Of a stretch of DNA of 32,687 nt, positions 23,872 through 31,604 are shown in pieces (positions within the stretch are counted from its first letter, which is position 1; every line of letters starts with the position of its first letter). The stretch covers positions 1 through 32,687 of the forward strand of contig JAIPJH010000027.1 of NCBI GenBank assembly GCA_021734245.1, read 5' to 3'. The position numbers were made by a program, and so were the translations under genes. Under the pieces are notes generated by a model, which saw only the letters and a program-made list of their open reading frames with translations, was not told the DNA's origin and ran no database searches. The stretch comes from Candidatus Cloacimonadota bacterium (GTDB lineage Bacteria; Cloacimonadota; Cloacimonadia; Cloacimonadales; TCS61).

Positions 23872-24006
23872 TTACTCTTCCTTATTTTCCAAGCTTGAAA
23901 AGGCTTCTTTCAAATTTTCTTCCTGCTTAGCACTTTCAAGGAGATTTACTCTGAAAGTCTTAACTGCAAGAATTCTTGGAAGAAGGCTTTTCAGAGTTGA
24001 TTTCAT
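23872..24006 (-). CDS. Small ORF, 44 residues, copy A of a repeated family
   Basis: The ATG at 24006 opens MKSTLKSLLPRILAVKTFRV followed by NLLESAKQEENLKEAFSSLE and a stop at 23872-23874. It is a basic N-terminus with an acidic C-terminal helix and has no signal peptide. Two almost identical copies stand at 26384-26518 and 31415-31549, where the stop overlaps the next permease start; this copy instead precedes the broken small gene by 31 bases. GAGAG of the heptamer array can serve as a ribosome-binding site. I do not recognise the family; it could be a real small protein or a leader carried along with duplicated permease genes. Confidence 0.5.
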   Translation of the reverse strand: MKSTLKSLLPRILAVKTFRVNLLESAKQEENLKEAFSSLENKEE

Positions 24007-24012
24007 CTCGTT

Positions 24013-24047
24013 TCTCTCATCTCTCATTCGCAAACAGGATGTTTGCG
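24013..24047. repeat. Heptamer array (2 units) and hairpin after permease 1
   Basis: Two TCTCTCA units (24013-24026) are followed by the hairpin CGCAAACAGGATGTTTGCG (24029-24047), which touches the stop codon of the permease at 24048. The same arrangement is found after the other three permeases. Confidence 0.85.
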
Positions 24048-26384
24048 TTACTCATATTTAAGTGCCTTTATCGGATTTGCATTCGCAGCTCTAAAGGTTT
24101 GATAACTCACCGTTAAGATGCTGATGATGAGTGCTAAAATACCTGATGCAGCAAACAACCAGATTTGAATTCCTGTATTATAAGCAAACATTTCCAGGAA
24201 TTTTTTAACAGCAAAATAGGCAATTGGCCAGGCAAAAATATTGGCCAGCAGCACCCATTTGGAAAAGCCCTGAGTGAGCAGGAAAACTATTTTGGCAGCC
24301 GATGAACCCAGAACCTTTCTGATTCCTATCTCTTTTGTACGCTGTTCGGTCATAAAGGAAGCCAAACCAAAAAGACCAAGACAGGAAATGAAAATTGCCA
24401 GCATTGCAAAATATTTTATGATCGATCCAATTTCATAATATTCTCTGTAATATTGCGCAATTTCCTCATCGAAAAATGAGTAATCGCATTCATAATTAGG
24501 TGCAAATTGTTTAAATGTATCTTTTATATATTCTATAGATTCGGGTACATTTCGAGGATTGATTTTTACGAATACTTTGCTCCACCACCATTTCATTGTT
24601 GTAATCATGATGGGACCGATATCATTATCCAATGTTTTGAAATGATAATCTTTCACAACCCCGATAATTTCACCGGCAGAGGATTCATCATACATATAAA
24701 ATCTTTTGCCGATGGGATTTTCCAACTGCATCATTTTTACAGCTGCTTCATTCACAATATATGGAACAGGCTCACCTTGTTGATGATCTTTTGAGAAATT
24801 CTCACCTTCGATTAATTTCATATCAAATACTTTTAAAAAATCTTTTTCTACCAGAAAGAAATTGAAAAGAATTTTTTCATCATCTGCTTTGCCTTCCCAT
24901 TCTGCTGGATTAACATTGCCGACTCGAGCTGGAGAAGAGGATGAAGATGTTACACCGAGGATGTTTGAATTTTTCAAAAGTTCCTCTTTGAACGAAGCAA
25001 AAGAATCATCCAGTTCTGTATTCATGGGAATGGAAATAATGAAGTCTTTATCAAATCCCAAATTTTTATTTTGAATGTATTTGAGTTGATTATAAACTGT
25101 TGCAGTACAAATAATAAGGGCTATCGAAATGGTAAATTGGATGACAACCAGAATTGTTCTGAATCTGTTTTTAGTTTTTGATCCGCTCCCGCTTTTTAAT
25201 ACTTTACTGGGAATAAAATGAGAAAGATAAAATGCAGGATAACTGCCCGAGATCAATCCCACAAGAAGTGTTATTACCAATAAGCTAACCAGAAAATTGA
25301 TATTAGAAAAAGTAATATCGAGTTGTTTATGAGCCAGATCATTAAAACTCGGCAGGAACAATTCCACGATTACAAAAGCAACTATCATAGCAAAAATTGC
25401 AGTTAATATCGATTCTGTTATAAATTGTTTTATTAAACCCTTTCGATCTGCTCCTACAACTTTGCGGATGCCTACTTCCTTGGCTCTTTTAGCCGATTTG
25501 GCCGTAGATAGATTCATGAAATTTATGCAGGCGATAAGCAGTACAATTATTCCAATTGCCGCAAAGATGATGACGAAGATAAGGCTTTGCGGTTTATCCA
25601 GAGGATCGTAAAGATGAACTCTGGCAAGAGGTTGGATACGCACCAGATTTTTGTTATCCGGCTTGTTATCCACGATTGTATTTTCAATCTTCTTCTTAAA
25701 AGCTTCTACATCTGCGTTCTCGTAAAGCTGAATATAGCCTGAGCTTTCCCAACTCCAGCTGTTTATCCTTTCTTCACCCAGAATCGTAAACTGCATTATC
25801 AGATCAAATTGGATTGTAGAGTTTTCTGGCGGATTGGCAGCAATTCCTGTAACAGTGAAATCTGTCCTGTTATCATAACGGATCATCTTTCCCATCGGGT
25901 CTTCATCACCGAAATATTTTCTGGCTGTATCTTCTGTTAGGATGAGATTATGAATATCATCAAAAGCAGTTTGCAAATCACCGGCTACCAGATCAAAAGA
26001 AAACATTTCAAAAAGAGCTGGTTCGGTAAGCAACACATTATTTTCCGTAAAAGATCTATCACCGATTGCCATCATTCCACCGAAGTCTTTCAATCTCACG
26101 TGGTTTTTAATTTCCGGATAAAGTTCATGCATCAAAGGAGTTAACCGATAGGGAAGCGTTCTACTGCCGTAAGTTTTTCCATCATTCCAGATGCCTTCCT
26201 GAATAACACTGTAGACCTGATCTGAGTTTTCGTGGAATACGTTGTAGCTGAGTTCATTCTGTACCCAGAGCATAAGTAAGATGCACACAGCCATACCAAT
26301 TGCTAATCCAAATATATTGATGAAAGTAAAGCCTTTGCTTCTACCAAAATTTCTGAAAGCGATTTTAAGATAATTTATGAACAT
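24048..26384 (-). CDS. MacB/FtsX-type ABC transporter permease 1
   Basis: The 778-residue protein has the double layout of Bacteroidota-type FtsX permeases. A first helix (FTFINIFGLAIGMAVCILLML, about 19-39, cited by landmark) is followed by a MacB periplasmic core domain (about 45-270), three helices (about 275-395) with the cytoplasmic coupling motif RAKEVGIRKVVGADR, a helix RTILVVIQFTISIALIIC, a second periplasmic domain (about 440-640) and three terminal helices with RTKEIGIRKVLGSS. It ends in NPIKALKYE. Such proteins work as mechanotransmission subunits with a cytoplasmic ATPase, exporting peptides, lipoproteins or antimicrobials; no ATPase is present in this window. The ATG at 26384 shares one base with the stop of the 44-codon ORF, and AAGGAAG lies within that ORF. 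Confidence 0.93.
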   Translation of the reverse strand: MFINYLKIAFRNFGRSKGFTFINIFGLAIGMAVCILLMLWVQNELSYNVFHENSDQVYSVIQEGIWNDGKTYGSRTLPYRLTPLMHELYPEIKNHVRLKDFGGMMAIGDRSFTENNVLLTEPALFEMFSFDLVAGDLQTAFDDIHNLILTEDTARKYFGDEDPMGKMIRYDNRTDFTVTGIAANPPENSTIQFDLIMQFTILGEERINSWSWESSGYIQLYENADVEAFKKKIENTIVDNKPDNKNLVRIQPLARVHLYDPLDKPQSLIFVIIFAAIGIIVLLIACINFMNLSTAKSAKRAKEVGIRKVVGADRKGLIKQFITESILTAIFAMIVAFVIVELFLPSFNDLAHKQLDITFSNINFLVSLLVITLLVGLISGSYPAFYLSHFIPSKVLKSGSGSKTKNRFRTILVVIQFTISIALIICTATVYNQLKYIQNKNLGFDKDFIISIPMNTELDDSFASFKEELLKNSNILGVTSSSSSPARVGNVNPAEWEGKADDEKILFNFFLVEKDFLKVFDMKLIEGENFSKDHQQGEPVPYIVNEAAVKMMQLENPIGKRFYMYDESSAGEIIGVVKDYHFKTLDNDIGPIMITTMKWWWSKVFVKINPRNVPESIEYIKDTFKQFAPNYECDYSFFDEEIAQYYREYYEIGSIIKYFAMLAIFISCLGLFGLASFMTEQRTKEIGIRKVLGSSAAKIVFLLTQGFSKWVLLANIFAWPIAYFAVKKFLEMFAYNTGIQIWLFAASGILALIISILTVSYQTFRAANANPIKALKYE

Positions 26385-26518
26385 TACTCTTCCTTATTTT
26401 CCAACCTTGAAAAGGTTTCTTTCAGATTTTCTTCCTGCTTAGCACTTTCAAGGAGATTTACTCTGAAAGTCTTAACTGCAAGAATTCTTGGAAGAAGGCT
26501 TTTCAGAGTTGATCTCAT
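26384..26518 (-). CDS. Small ORF, 44 residues, copy B, overlapping permease 1 start
   Basis: MRSTLKSLLPRILAVKTFRV begins at the ATG at 26518; the stop TAA shares its last base with the ATG of permease 1 (TAATG), which strongly suggests translational coupling. The end of the ORF also contains the AAGGAAG that would serve permease 1. Compared with copy A it differs by three residues (R2/K, T35/A, R38/S) and one silent change. The upstream heptamer array provides GAGAG. Function unknown; a leader peptide or small membrane-associated partner is possible. Confidence 0.55.
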   Translation of the reverse strand: MRSTLKSLLPRILAVKTFRVNLLESAKQEENLKETFSRLENKEE

Positions 26519-26524
26519 CTCGTT

Positions 26525-26573
26525 TCTCTCATCTCTCATCTCTCATCTCTCATTCGCAAACAGGATGTTTGCG
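26525..26573. repeat. Heptamer array (4 units) and hairpin after permease 2
   Basis: Four TCTCTCA units (26525-26552) and CGCAAACAGGATGTTTGCG (26555-26573), directly touching the stop codon of permease 2. Confidence 0.85.
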
Positions 26574-28904
26574 TTACTCATATTTCAACGCATCCACCGG
26601 ATTTGCCATGGCAGCTTTGTAAGCCAGAATTGAAAATGTTGTCAAAGCTAGAATTGCTGTGATCAGGCCGGAAAGAATGAAATAAACTGCCTTGATCTGA
26701 ATACGGAAAGCAAAATTCTGCAACCAGTCGGTTATCCAGAAATAGCCAACAATCCAGGCCATAAAGGATGAAATACAAATTAATATTACAATTTCTTTAT
26801 TGAACAAGTTAATTATTTCCAGTGGAGATGCTCCCAGCACTTTTCTTATACCGATCTCTTTGATACGCCTGTTTGCTTCAAAGGAAATTAATCCCAAAAG
26901 CCCAAGGCTGGAAACCAGGATTGCTAGCACACTGAAAATAGTAAAGATTGTACTAAATTGTTTATCTTTTTTATATTTCGCTGCTATAGTGTCATCCAGA
27001 AATCTGATATTGACTTTCTTCTCGCTGAACTCAGCACAAATTGTCTGGATGGTTTTTTTTGCAGTTTCTATATCATTCCCCTGAACTTTAACAGCCATAT
27101 ACCAGGACCAGCCGGAAAAATAGGTGAAAGCCATTGGTTTAACAGTATTGTGCAGGCTTTGGAAGGTGAAGTCTTTAACTACTCCGACGATATTTCTATC
27201 TGCAATCTTAATTGATAATGGATCAGATAGATTATGTTTCTTGGCAAAGGCTTCGTTTATTATGAATGATTCCTTGTCAGATTCCAGACCCGGATTGAAA
27301 TTTCGACCTTCCATAAATTCTAGATCGAGCAATGGTATAAAATCTTCATCGCAGGGAACACTGAAGAAATGTGCATCTGAACCATCATCAAAAGTGCGAC
27401 CCCATTCCATATAGAAATTTCCAGGCATTGAATGGACTATTGATGCTTGTTTTATTTCTGTATTTTCCAGAAGTTTTACTTTAAGGGCAGTATCATGTAA
27501 TTTCATTTCGTAACTCATCCAGAAATATAAAATATGTTCCTTATCGTAACCAAGATTTTTATTCACCATAAATTTCATCTGAGAATAGATGATCAATGTT
27601 CCCAAAATGAGAGAAATAGTGATAATAAACTGGATGATCATCAATATTCGGCGGGATTGTAATCCGCTTTTTCCCTTGATCGTGGCTTTTTTAAGTACGA
27701 AAATTGTGTTAAATGACGACATGAAAAAGGCTGGATACATTCCTGTGAGAAATGTGATAAAAATTATTCCGGCAATTATGATAAGGATAATTGTATAGTT
27801 CATTACAGGATTGAAGATCAACTCTTTACCAATGATCTGATTGAAATAGGGTAGAAGCAATTCAATCAGCAGGAAAGCCAGCAGAAAGGATATCAGGGAA
27901 ATCAGCAACGATTCGCCCAGAAATTGCTTGATCAGATCGCTTTTGCCAGCACCATTTACTTTGCGGATGCCAATTTCTGACGATCTCAGATTGGCTCTGG
28001 CTGTAGTCAAATTAATGAAATTAATAATAGCGATAACCAGGGTGAGTAATGCAGAGGTTGAGAAAAGCAGCAGATATTGCATATTACCATGATTGCAATG
28101 GTCATTTTTATTTAGATCTGTAAAGAAGTAGATGTCTTTTAAATGACGAAGATTGAAGGCAATTTCTGCTCTATCCGGTTCTATCTCTGCCATTATTCTG
28201 GTGAAAGTAGCGTTGAAAAGTTCAATTGTTTCCTGCGGATCTGTCTTATCTGATAACCTGACGAAAGTCTGGTAATTCCAATCACTCCAATTCTCAAAAT
28301 AATCTTCCTTGTCGATCATAGTTTTACGATTTTTCCAGGTAGAAAGAACGTTAAATGTAATAATTGAATTTTCAGGATAATCCTGAAAAACACCAGCAAT
28401 CGTGTAATCATAATTATCATTCGCTTTCACCTGTTTACCCACAGGATTGGAAGAACCATACAATTTATTGGCAGTGGATTCCGAAATGATAATCTGATAT
28501 GGTTCTTCAAAAGCTGGATCGGCTTCACCGCTAATCATTTCAAGCGGAAATATATCTAAAAAATCTGATTCTGTATATAATACACCGCTTATTGTATGAT
28601 CTTCATCATTTATATTAATATTCATACTTTGCCGATCTGTAGCTGCAACTGCCTCCAAACCGGGCATTTCCGATCTGATGATCGGGATTAACGGTGCCGG
28701 CGTGTGGAACCAGGTGCCCACTTCAATACGGTAAATATTTTTGTAATTCGGATTGAACTTATCTACGGAAAGTTCATTATAGGCATATAGACCTGCCATT
28801 ATGGCAACTGCAATTCCCACCGCTAATCCTAATATGCTGATGAACGAGAAGAATTTATTTTTACTTATATTTCTTAATGCAATTTTGAAATAGTTCTTAA
28901 ACAT
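26574..28904 (-). CDS. MacB/FtsX-type ABC transporter permease 2
   Basis: This 776-residue paralogue has the same order of parts as permease 1: first helix (FSFISILGLAVGIAVAIMAG), first periplasmic domain with ESTANKLYGSSNPVGKQV, a three-helix block with RSSEIGIRKVNGAGKSDL, then RILMIIQFIITISLILGTL, a second periplasmic domain and the terminal block with RRIKEIGIRKVLGASPLEI. It ends in NPVDALKYE, like permease 4. A GTG at 28913 would add three residues; I chose the ATG at 28904, with GAGG nine bases upstream. Unlike permeases 1 and 3 it is not preceded by the 44-codon ORF but by a 150-base spacer without a recognisable gene. Confidence 0.92.
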   Translation of the reverse strand: MFKNYFKIALRNISKNKFFSFISILGLAVGIAVAIMAGLYAYNELSVDKFNPNYKNIYRIEVGTWFHTPAPLIPIIRSEMPGLEAVAATDRQSMNININDEDHTISGVLYTESDFLDIFPLEMISGEADPAFEEPYQIIISESTANKLYGSSNPVGKQVKANDNYDYTIAGVFQDYPENSIITFNVLSTWKNRKTMIDKEDYFENWSDWNYQTFVRLSDKTDPQETIELFNATFTRIMAEIEPDRAEIAFNLRHLKDIYFFTDLNKNDHCNHGNMQYLLLFSTSALLTLVIAIINFINLTTARANLRSSEIGIRKVNGAGKSDLIKQFLGESLLISLISFLLAFLLIELLLPYFNQIIGKELIFNPVMNYTIILIIIAGIIFITFLTGMYPAFFMSSFNTIFVLKKATIKGKSGLQSRRILMIIQFIITISLILGTLIIYSQMKFMVNKNLGYDKEHILYFWMSYEMKLHDTALKVKLLENTEIKQASIVHSMPGNFYMEWGRTFDDGSDAHFFSVPCDEDFIPLLDLEFMEGRNFNPGLESDKESFIINEAFAKKHNLSDPLSIKIADRNIVGVVKDFTFQSLHNTVKPMAFTYFSGWSWYMAVKVQGNDIETAKKTIQTICAEFSEKKVNIRFLDDTIAAKYKKDKQFSTIFTIFSVLAILVSSLGLLGLISFEANRRIKEIGIRKVLGASPLEIINLFNKEIVILICISSFMAWIVGYFWITDWLQNFAFRIQIKAVYFILSGLITAILALTTFSILAYKAAMANPVDALKYE

Positions 28905-29021
28905 AAATATCACCTCAAATTATACTATCAAAATTCTTCTTTTTATCTCACTTCTCATCTTTCATCTTCCCATTTTCTAAATTTCACATCTTCACCAAAT
29001 CCCACAATCACAAAGTCACAA

Positions 29022-29063
29022 TGTCTCATCTCTCATCTCTCATTCGCAAACAGGATGTTTGCG
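29022..29063. repeat. Heptamer array (2-3 units) and hairpin after permease 3
   Basis: A variant TGTCTCA and two TCTCTCA units (29022-29042) precede CGCAAACAGGATGTTTGCG (29045-29063), which touches the stop codon of permease 3. Confidence 0.85.
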
Positions 29064-31415
29064 TTACTCATATTTCAAAGCCTTCACCGGATTGGACAAA
29101 GCAGCTTTGATCGTTTGAGAAATTACTGTGATTAAAGCTAATAACAACGAAACTACAAAGGTGACAATAAAAACTGTAATATTGATATCTATGCGATAAG
29201 CGAAATTCATTAGTGCCTTCCTAAGTATAAAGTAAGCAACAGGAATTGCAATTATATTGGCAATGATGATCCAGCGTGTGAAATCTTTTGATAAATTGAA
29301 AATAATATTTGGTATGTCCGCTCCCAATACTTTACGAATTCCAATTTCACGGGTACGAAGTTCCGTGAGAAAAGCTGAAAGACCAAATAAACCCAGACAG
29401 GCGATGAAAATAGCAAGGCCGGTAAACAATTTCAGCACAGTGCTCATTTCCATCTCCGATTTGTACATGGCATCAAATCTTTCGTCAAAGAATTTGAATT
29501 CTATCCTCTTTTCAGGATTGAAATTTTGAACCGTTTCTTCCAGAAATTCTTTTGTTTTTGCTATATCATTTGAATTAACTCTTACTACTGTGTAATAGAG
29601 ATAATCAGGCAGTTTCATCATCACCAATGGCTCAATAGGATTATGCAAAGATTTGAAATGAAAATCTTCAACCACTCCGATTATCTTTCCTTCCATTCCC
29701 CAAAGAGTAAATTTGGTTCCGATCGGATCTTCCAAACCCATTTTCTTGATTGCGGTCTCATTTAAAATAAAACCGAAATCTTCCGAGATTTCATTTTCCT
29801 GTGTAAAAGTATTTCCACTTGTCATTTTCATGTTGAAAGTATCGATAAAATCATTCTGAACCATTTCAAAATGTAGCAGGAAGCTCTCTTCTTCATTTCT
29901 TCCTTCCCAGTTGGCTCCAGATGTGGAATTTGCCATATTGTGAGGTAATGCTAAAGCACCGGTTATACTCTCAATTGCAGGATTTTTGAGAAGCTCCTGT
30001 TTGTAAGTTTCGTAAGATTCCATATCGTAAAATCTTGTGTAGAGAATCTGTTCTTTTTCAAATCCCAGTTTTTTGTTCTGCATATATTTTAATTGTTGGA
30101 ATAAAATGATCGTACTTATAATAAGAATGATGGAAAGTGACCATTGTAAAACTACCAGAATTTTTCTGAAATTGCCGCCTTTTTGGCCTTTCAAACTTGA
30201 ACCTTTTAAAACTGCCACAGGTTTGAATGATGATAACATAAAAGCAGGATAGATTCCTGCAATAATTCCCAATAGAGCTGTCATTCCTATAAGTAGAAGT
30301 GTAGATTCCAATCCAAAATTAGCGAATAAGCTGAGTTTTTTTGCAGTGAACAGATTGAAATACGGTAAAACAAATTCCACAATTACAAAGGCAAAAACAA
30401 GTGATATTGTTACCATCAAAATTGATTCACCCAGAAATTGGCTAATCAGGTGTTTTCTCTGAGAACCCAGCACTTTTCGCATGCCAACTTCTCGAGCGCG
30501 TTTGCTGTATCGAGCTGTAGTCAGGCTAATAAAATTTATACAGGAAATAATAATGATGAAAAGAGAAATGCATCCGAAAATTATGATATAACTGAAATCT
30601 CCCATTCCGGAAAAATCGGCTACAAATCCCGAAGAATGGAGATGAGTTTCTGTAAGCGGTTGCAGGTAAAGATCGGAAGCAGCTCCTTCGCTGTTTTCTT
30701 TGATAAAACCGGTAATTTTGTCATTCAATTCATCTGCATCTGCATTTTCATTGATCTCGATGTAAGTATGAAGTGAATTTCGCCCCCAGTCTTCCAGTGC
30801 TTCACCAAGTCTTTTATATTCTGCCATGGGCTGCAGGAAATGGAACTGTAAGTGAGAATTTCGAGGCACATCTTCGATAACAGCACTTACAGTTTTAGAA
30901 TCTTCTCCCATTGTAATTAATTTTCCAATTGGATCGGTATCACCAAAGATCTTATCGGCAGCATATTTGGTGAGAACGACAGAGTTTATATCATTCAAAG
31001 GTTTTTGATCACCTTGAATAATGGGGAAAGTGAACATTTCCAGAAAATCCGGATCTACATACGCTCCTTTTATTTCCGGGAAAACTTGATCTTCCAATTT
31101 TATTTGAAATTTTGTAACGAAATCGAATCTGGTAGATCGTTTTACTTCGGGGAAGTTTTCTTTTAAAGCTGCTGCCAAAGGACCTGGAGTTACTGCTACT
31201 TCCATCGATTGAGAGGAATATTCCTGATGCTCCAAAACTCGGAAAATCCTGTCTTTGTTTTCGTGAAAAGTGTCGAAACTTAATTCATCTACAATCCATA
31301 GGGATAACAACATTGTGCAGCTGATACCGATTGCGAGACCTATGATGTTTATTGCTGAATATCCTTTTTGACGGATCAGATTTCTTAAAGCTATTTTAAG
31401 ATAATTTTTGAACAT
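29064..31415 (-). CDS. MacB/FtsX-type ABC transporter permease 3
   Basis: The 783-residue protein has the same layout: first helix (YSAINIIGLAIGISCTMLLS), MacB-type domain with KYAADKIFGDTDPIGKLIT, helices around FGCISLFIIIISCINFISL, coupling motif RAREVGMRKVLGSQRKHL, then RKILVVLQWSLSIILIIST, a second periplasmic domain, and terminal helices with RTREIGIRKVLGADIPNI. It ends in NPVKALKYE. Its ATG at 31415 shares one base with the stop of the 44-codon ORF copy C. The permeases have diverged in their periplasmic domains far more than in the coupling motifs, which fits different substrates or hetero-oligomers. Confidence 0.93.
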   Translation of the reverse strand: MFKNYLKIALRNLIRQKGYSAINIIGLAIGISCTMLLSLWIVDELSFDTFHENKDRIFRVLEHQEYSSQSMEVAVTPGPLAAALKENFPEVKRSTRFDFVTKFQIKLEDQVFPEIKGAYVDPDFLEMFTFPIIQGDQKPLNDINSVVLTKYAADKIFGDTDPIGKLITMGEDSKTVSAVIEDVPRNSHLQFHFLQPMAEYKRLGEALEDWGRNSLHTYIEINENADADELNDKITGFIKENSEGAASDLYLQPLTETHLHSSGFVADFSGMGDFSYIIIFGCISLFIIIISCINFISLTTARYSKRAREVGMRKVLGSQRKHLISQFLGESILMVTISLVFAFVIVEFVLPYFNLFTAKKLSLFANFGLESTLLLIGMTALLGIIAGIYPAFMLSSFKPVAVLKGSSLKGQKGGNFRKILVVLQWSLSIILIISTIILFQQLKYMQNKKLGFEKEQILYTRFYDMESYETYKQELLKNPAIESITGALALPHNMANSTSGANWEGRNEEESFLLHFEMVQNDFIDTFNMKMTSGNTFTQENEISEDFGFILNETAIKKMGLEDPIGTKFTLWGMEGKIIGVVEDFHFKSLHNPIEPLVMMKLPDYLYYTVVRVNSNDIAKTKEFLEETVQNFNPEKRIEFKFFDERFDAMYKSEMEMSTVLKLFTGLAIFIACLGLFGLSAFLTELRTREIGIRKVLGADIPNIIFNLSKDFTRWIIIANIIAIPVAYFILRKALMNFAYRIDINITVFIVTFVVSLLLALITVISQTIKAALSNPVKALKYE

Positions 31416-31549
31416 TATTCTTCCTTATTTTCCAACCTTGAAAAGGCTTCTTTCAGATTTTCTTCCTGCTTAGCACTTTCAGGGTTATCTACTCTGAAAG
31501 TATTAACTGCAAGAATTCTTGGAAGAAAGCTTTTCAGAGTTGATCTCAT
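31415..31549 (-). CDS. Small ORF, 44 residues, copy C, overlapping permease 3 start
   Basis: MRSTLKSFLPRILAVNTFRV begins at the ATG at 31549 and the frame ends in a TAA sharing one base with the permease 3 ATG. It is the most diverged copy (VDNPES instead of VNLLES, plus F8 and N16), but the frame, the length and the overlap are kept. The heptamer array and hairpin after permease 4 stand just upstream. Confidence 0.55.
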   Translation of the reverse strand: MRSTLKSFLPRILAVNTFRVDNPESAKQEENLKEAFSRLENKEE

Positions 31550-31555
31550 CTCGTT

Positions 31556-31604
31556 TCTCTCATCTCTCATCTCTCATCTCTCATTCGCAAACAGGATGTT
31601 TGCG
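31556..31604. repeat. Heptamer array (4 units) and hairpin after permease 4
   Basis: Four TCTCTCA units (31556-31583) and CGCAAACAGGATGTTTGCG (31586-31604), directly touching the stop codon of the permease cut by the right edge. Confidence 0.85.

Noticed and set aside
28919-28924. TATAAT on the minus strand as a promoter for permease 2
   Set aside because: Transcription from it would start inside or after the ribosome-binding site of permease 2, and no -35 box is present.
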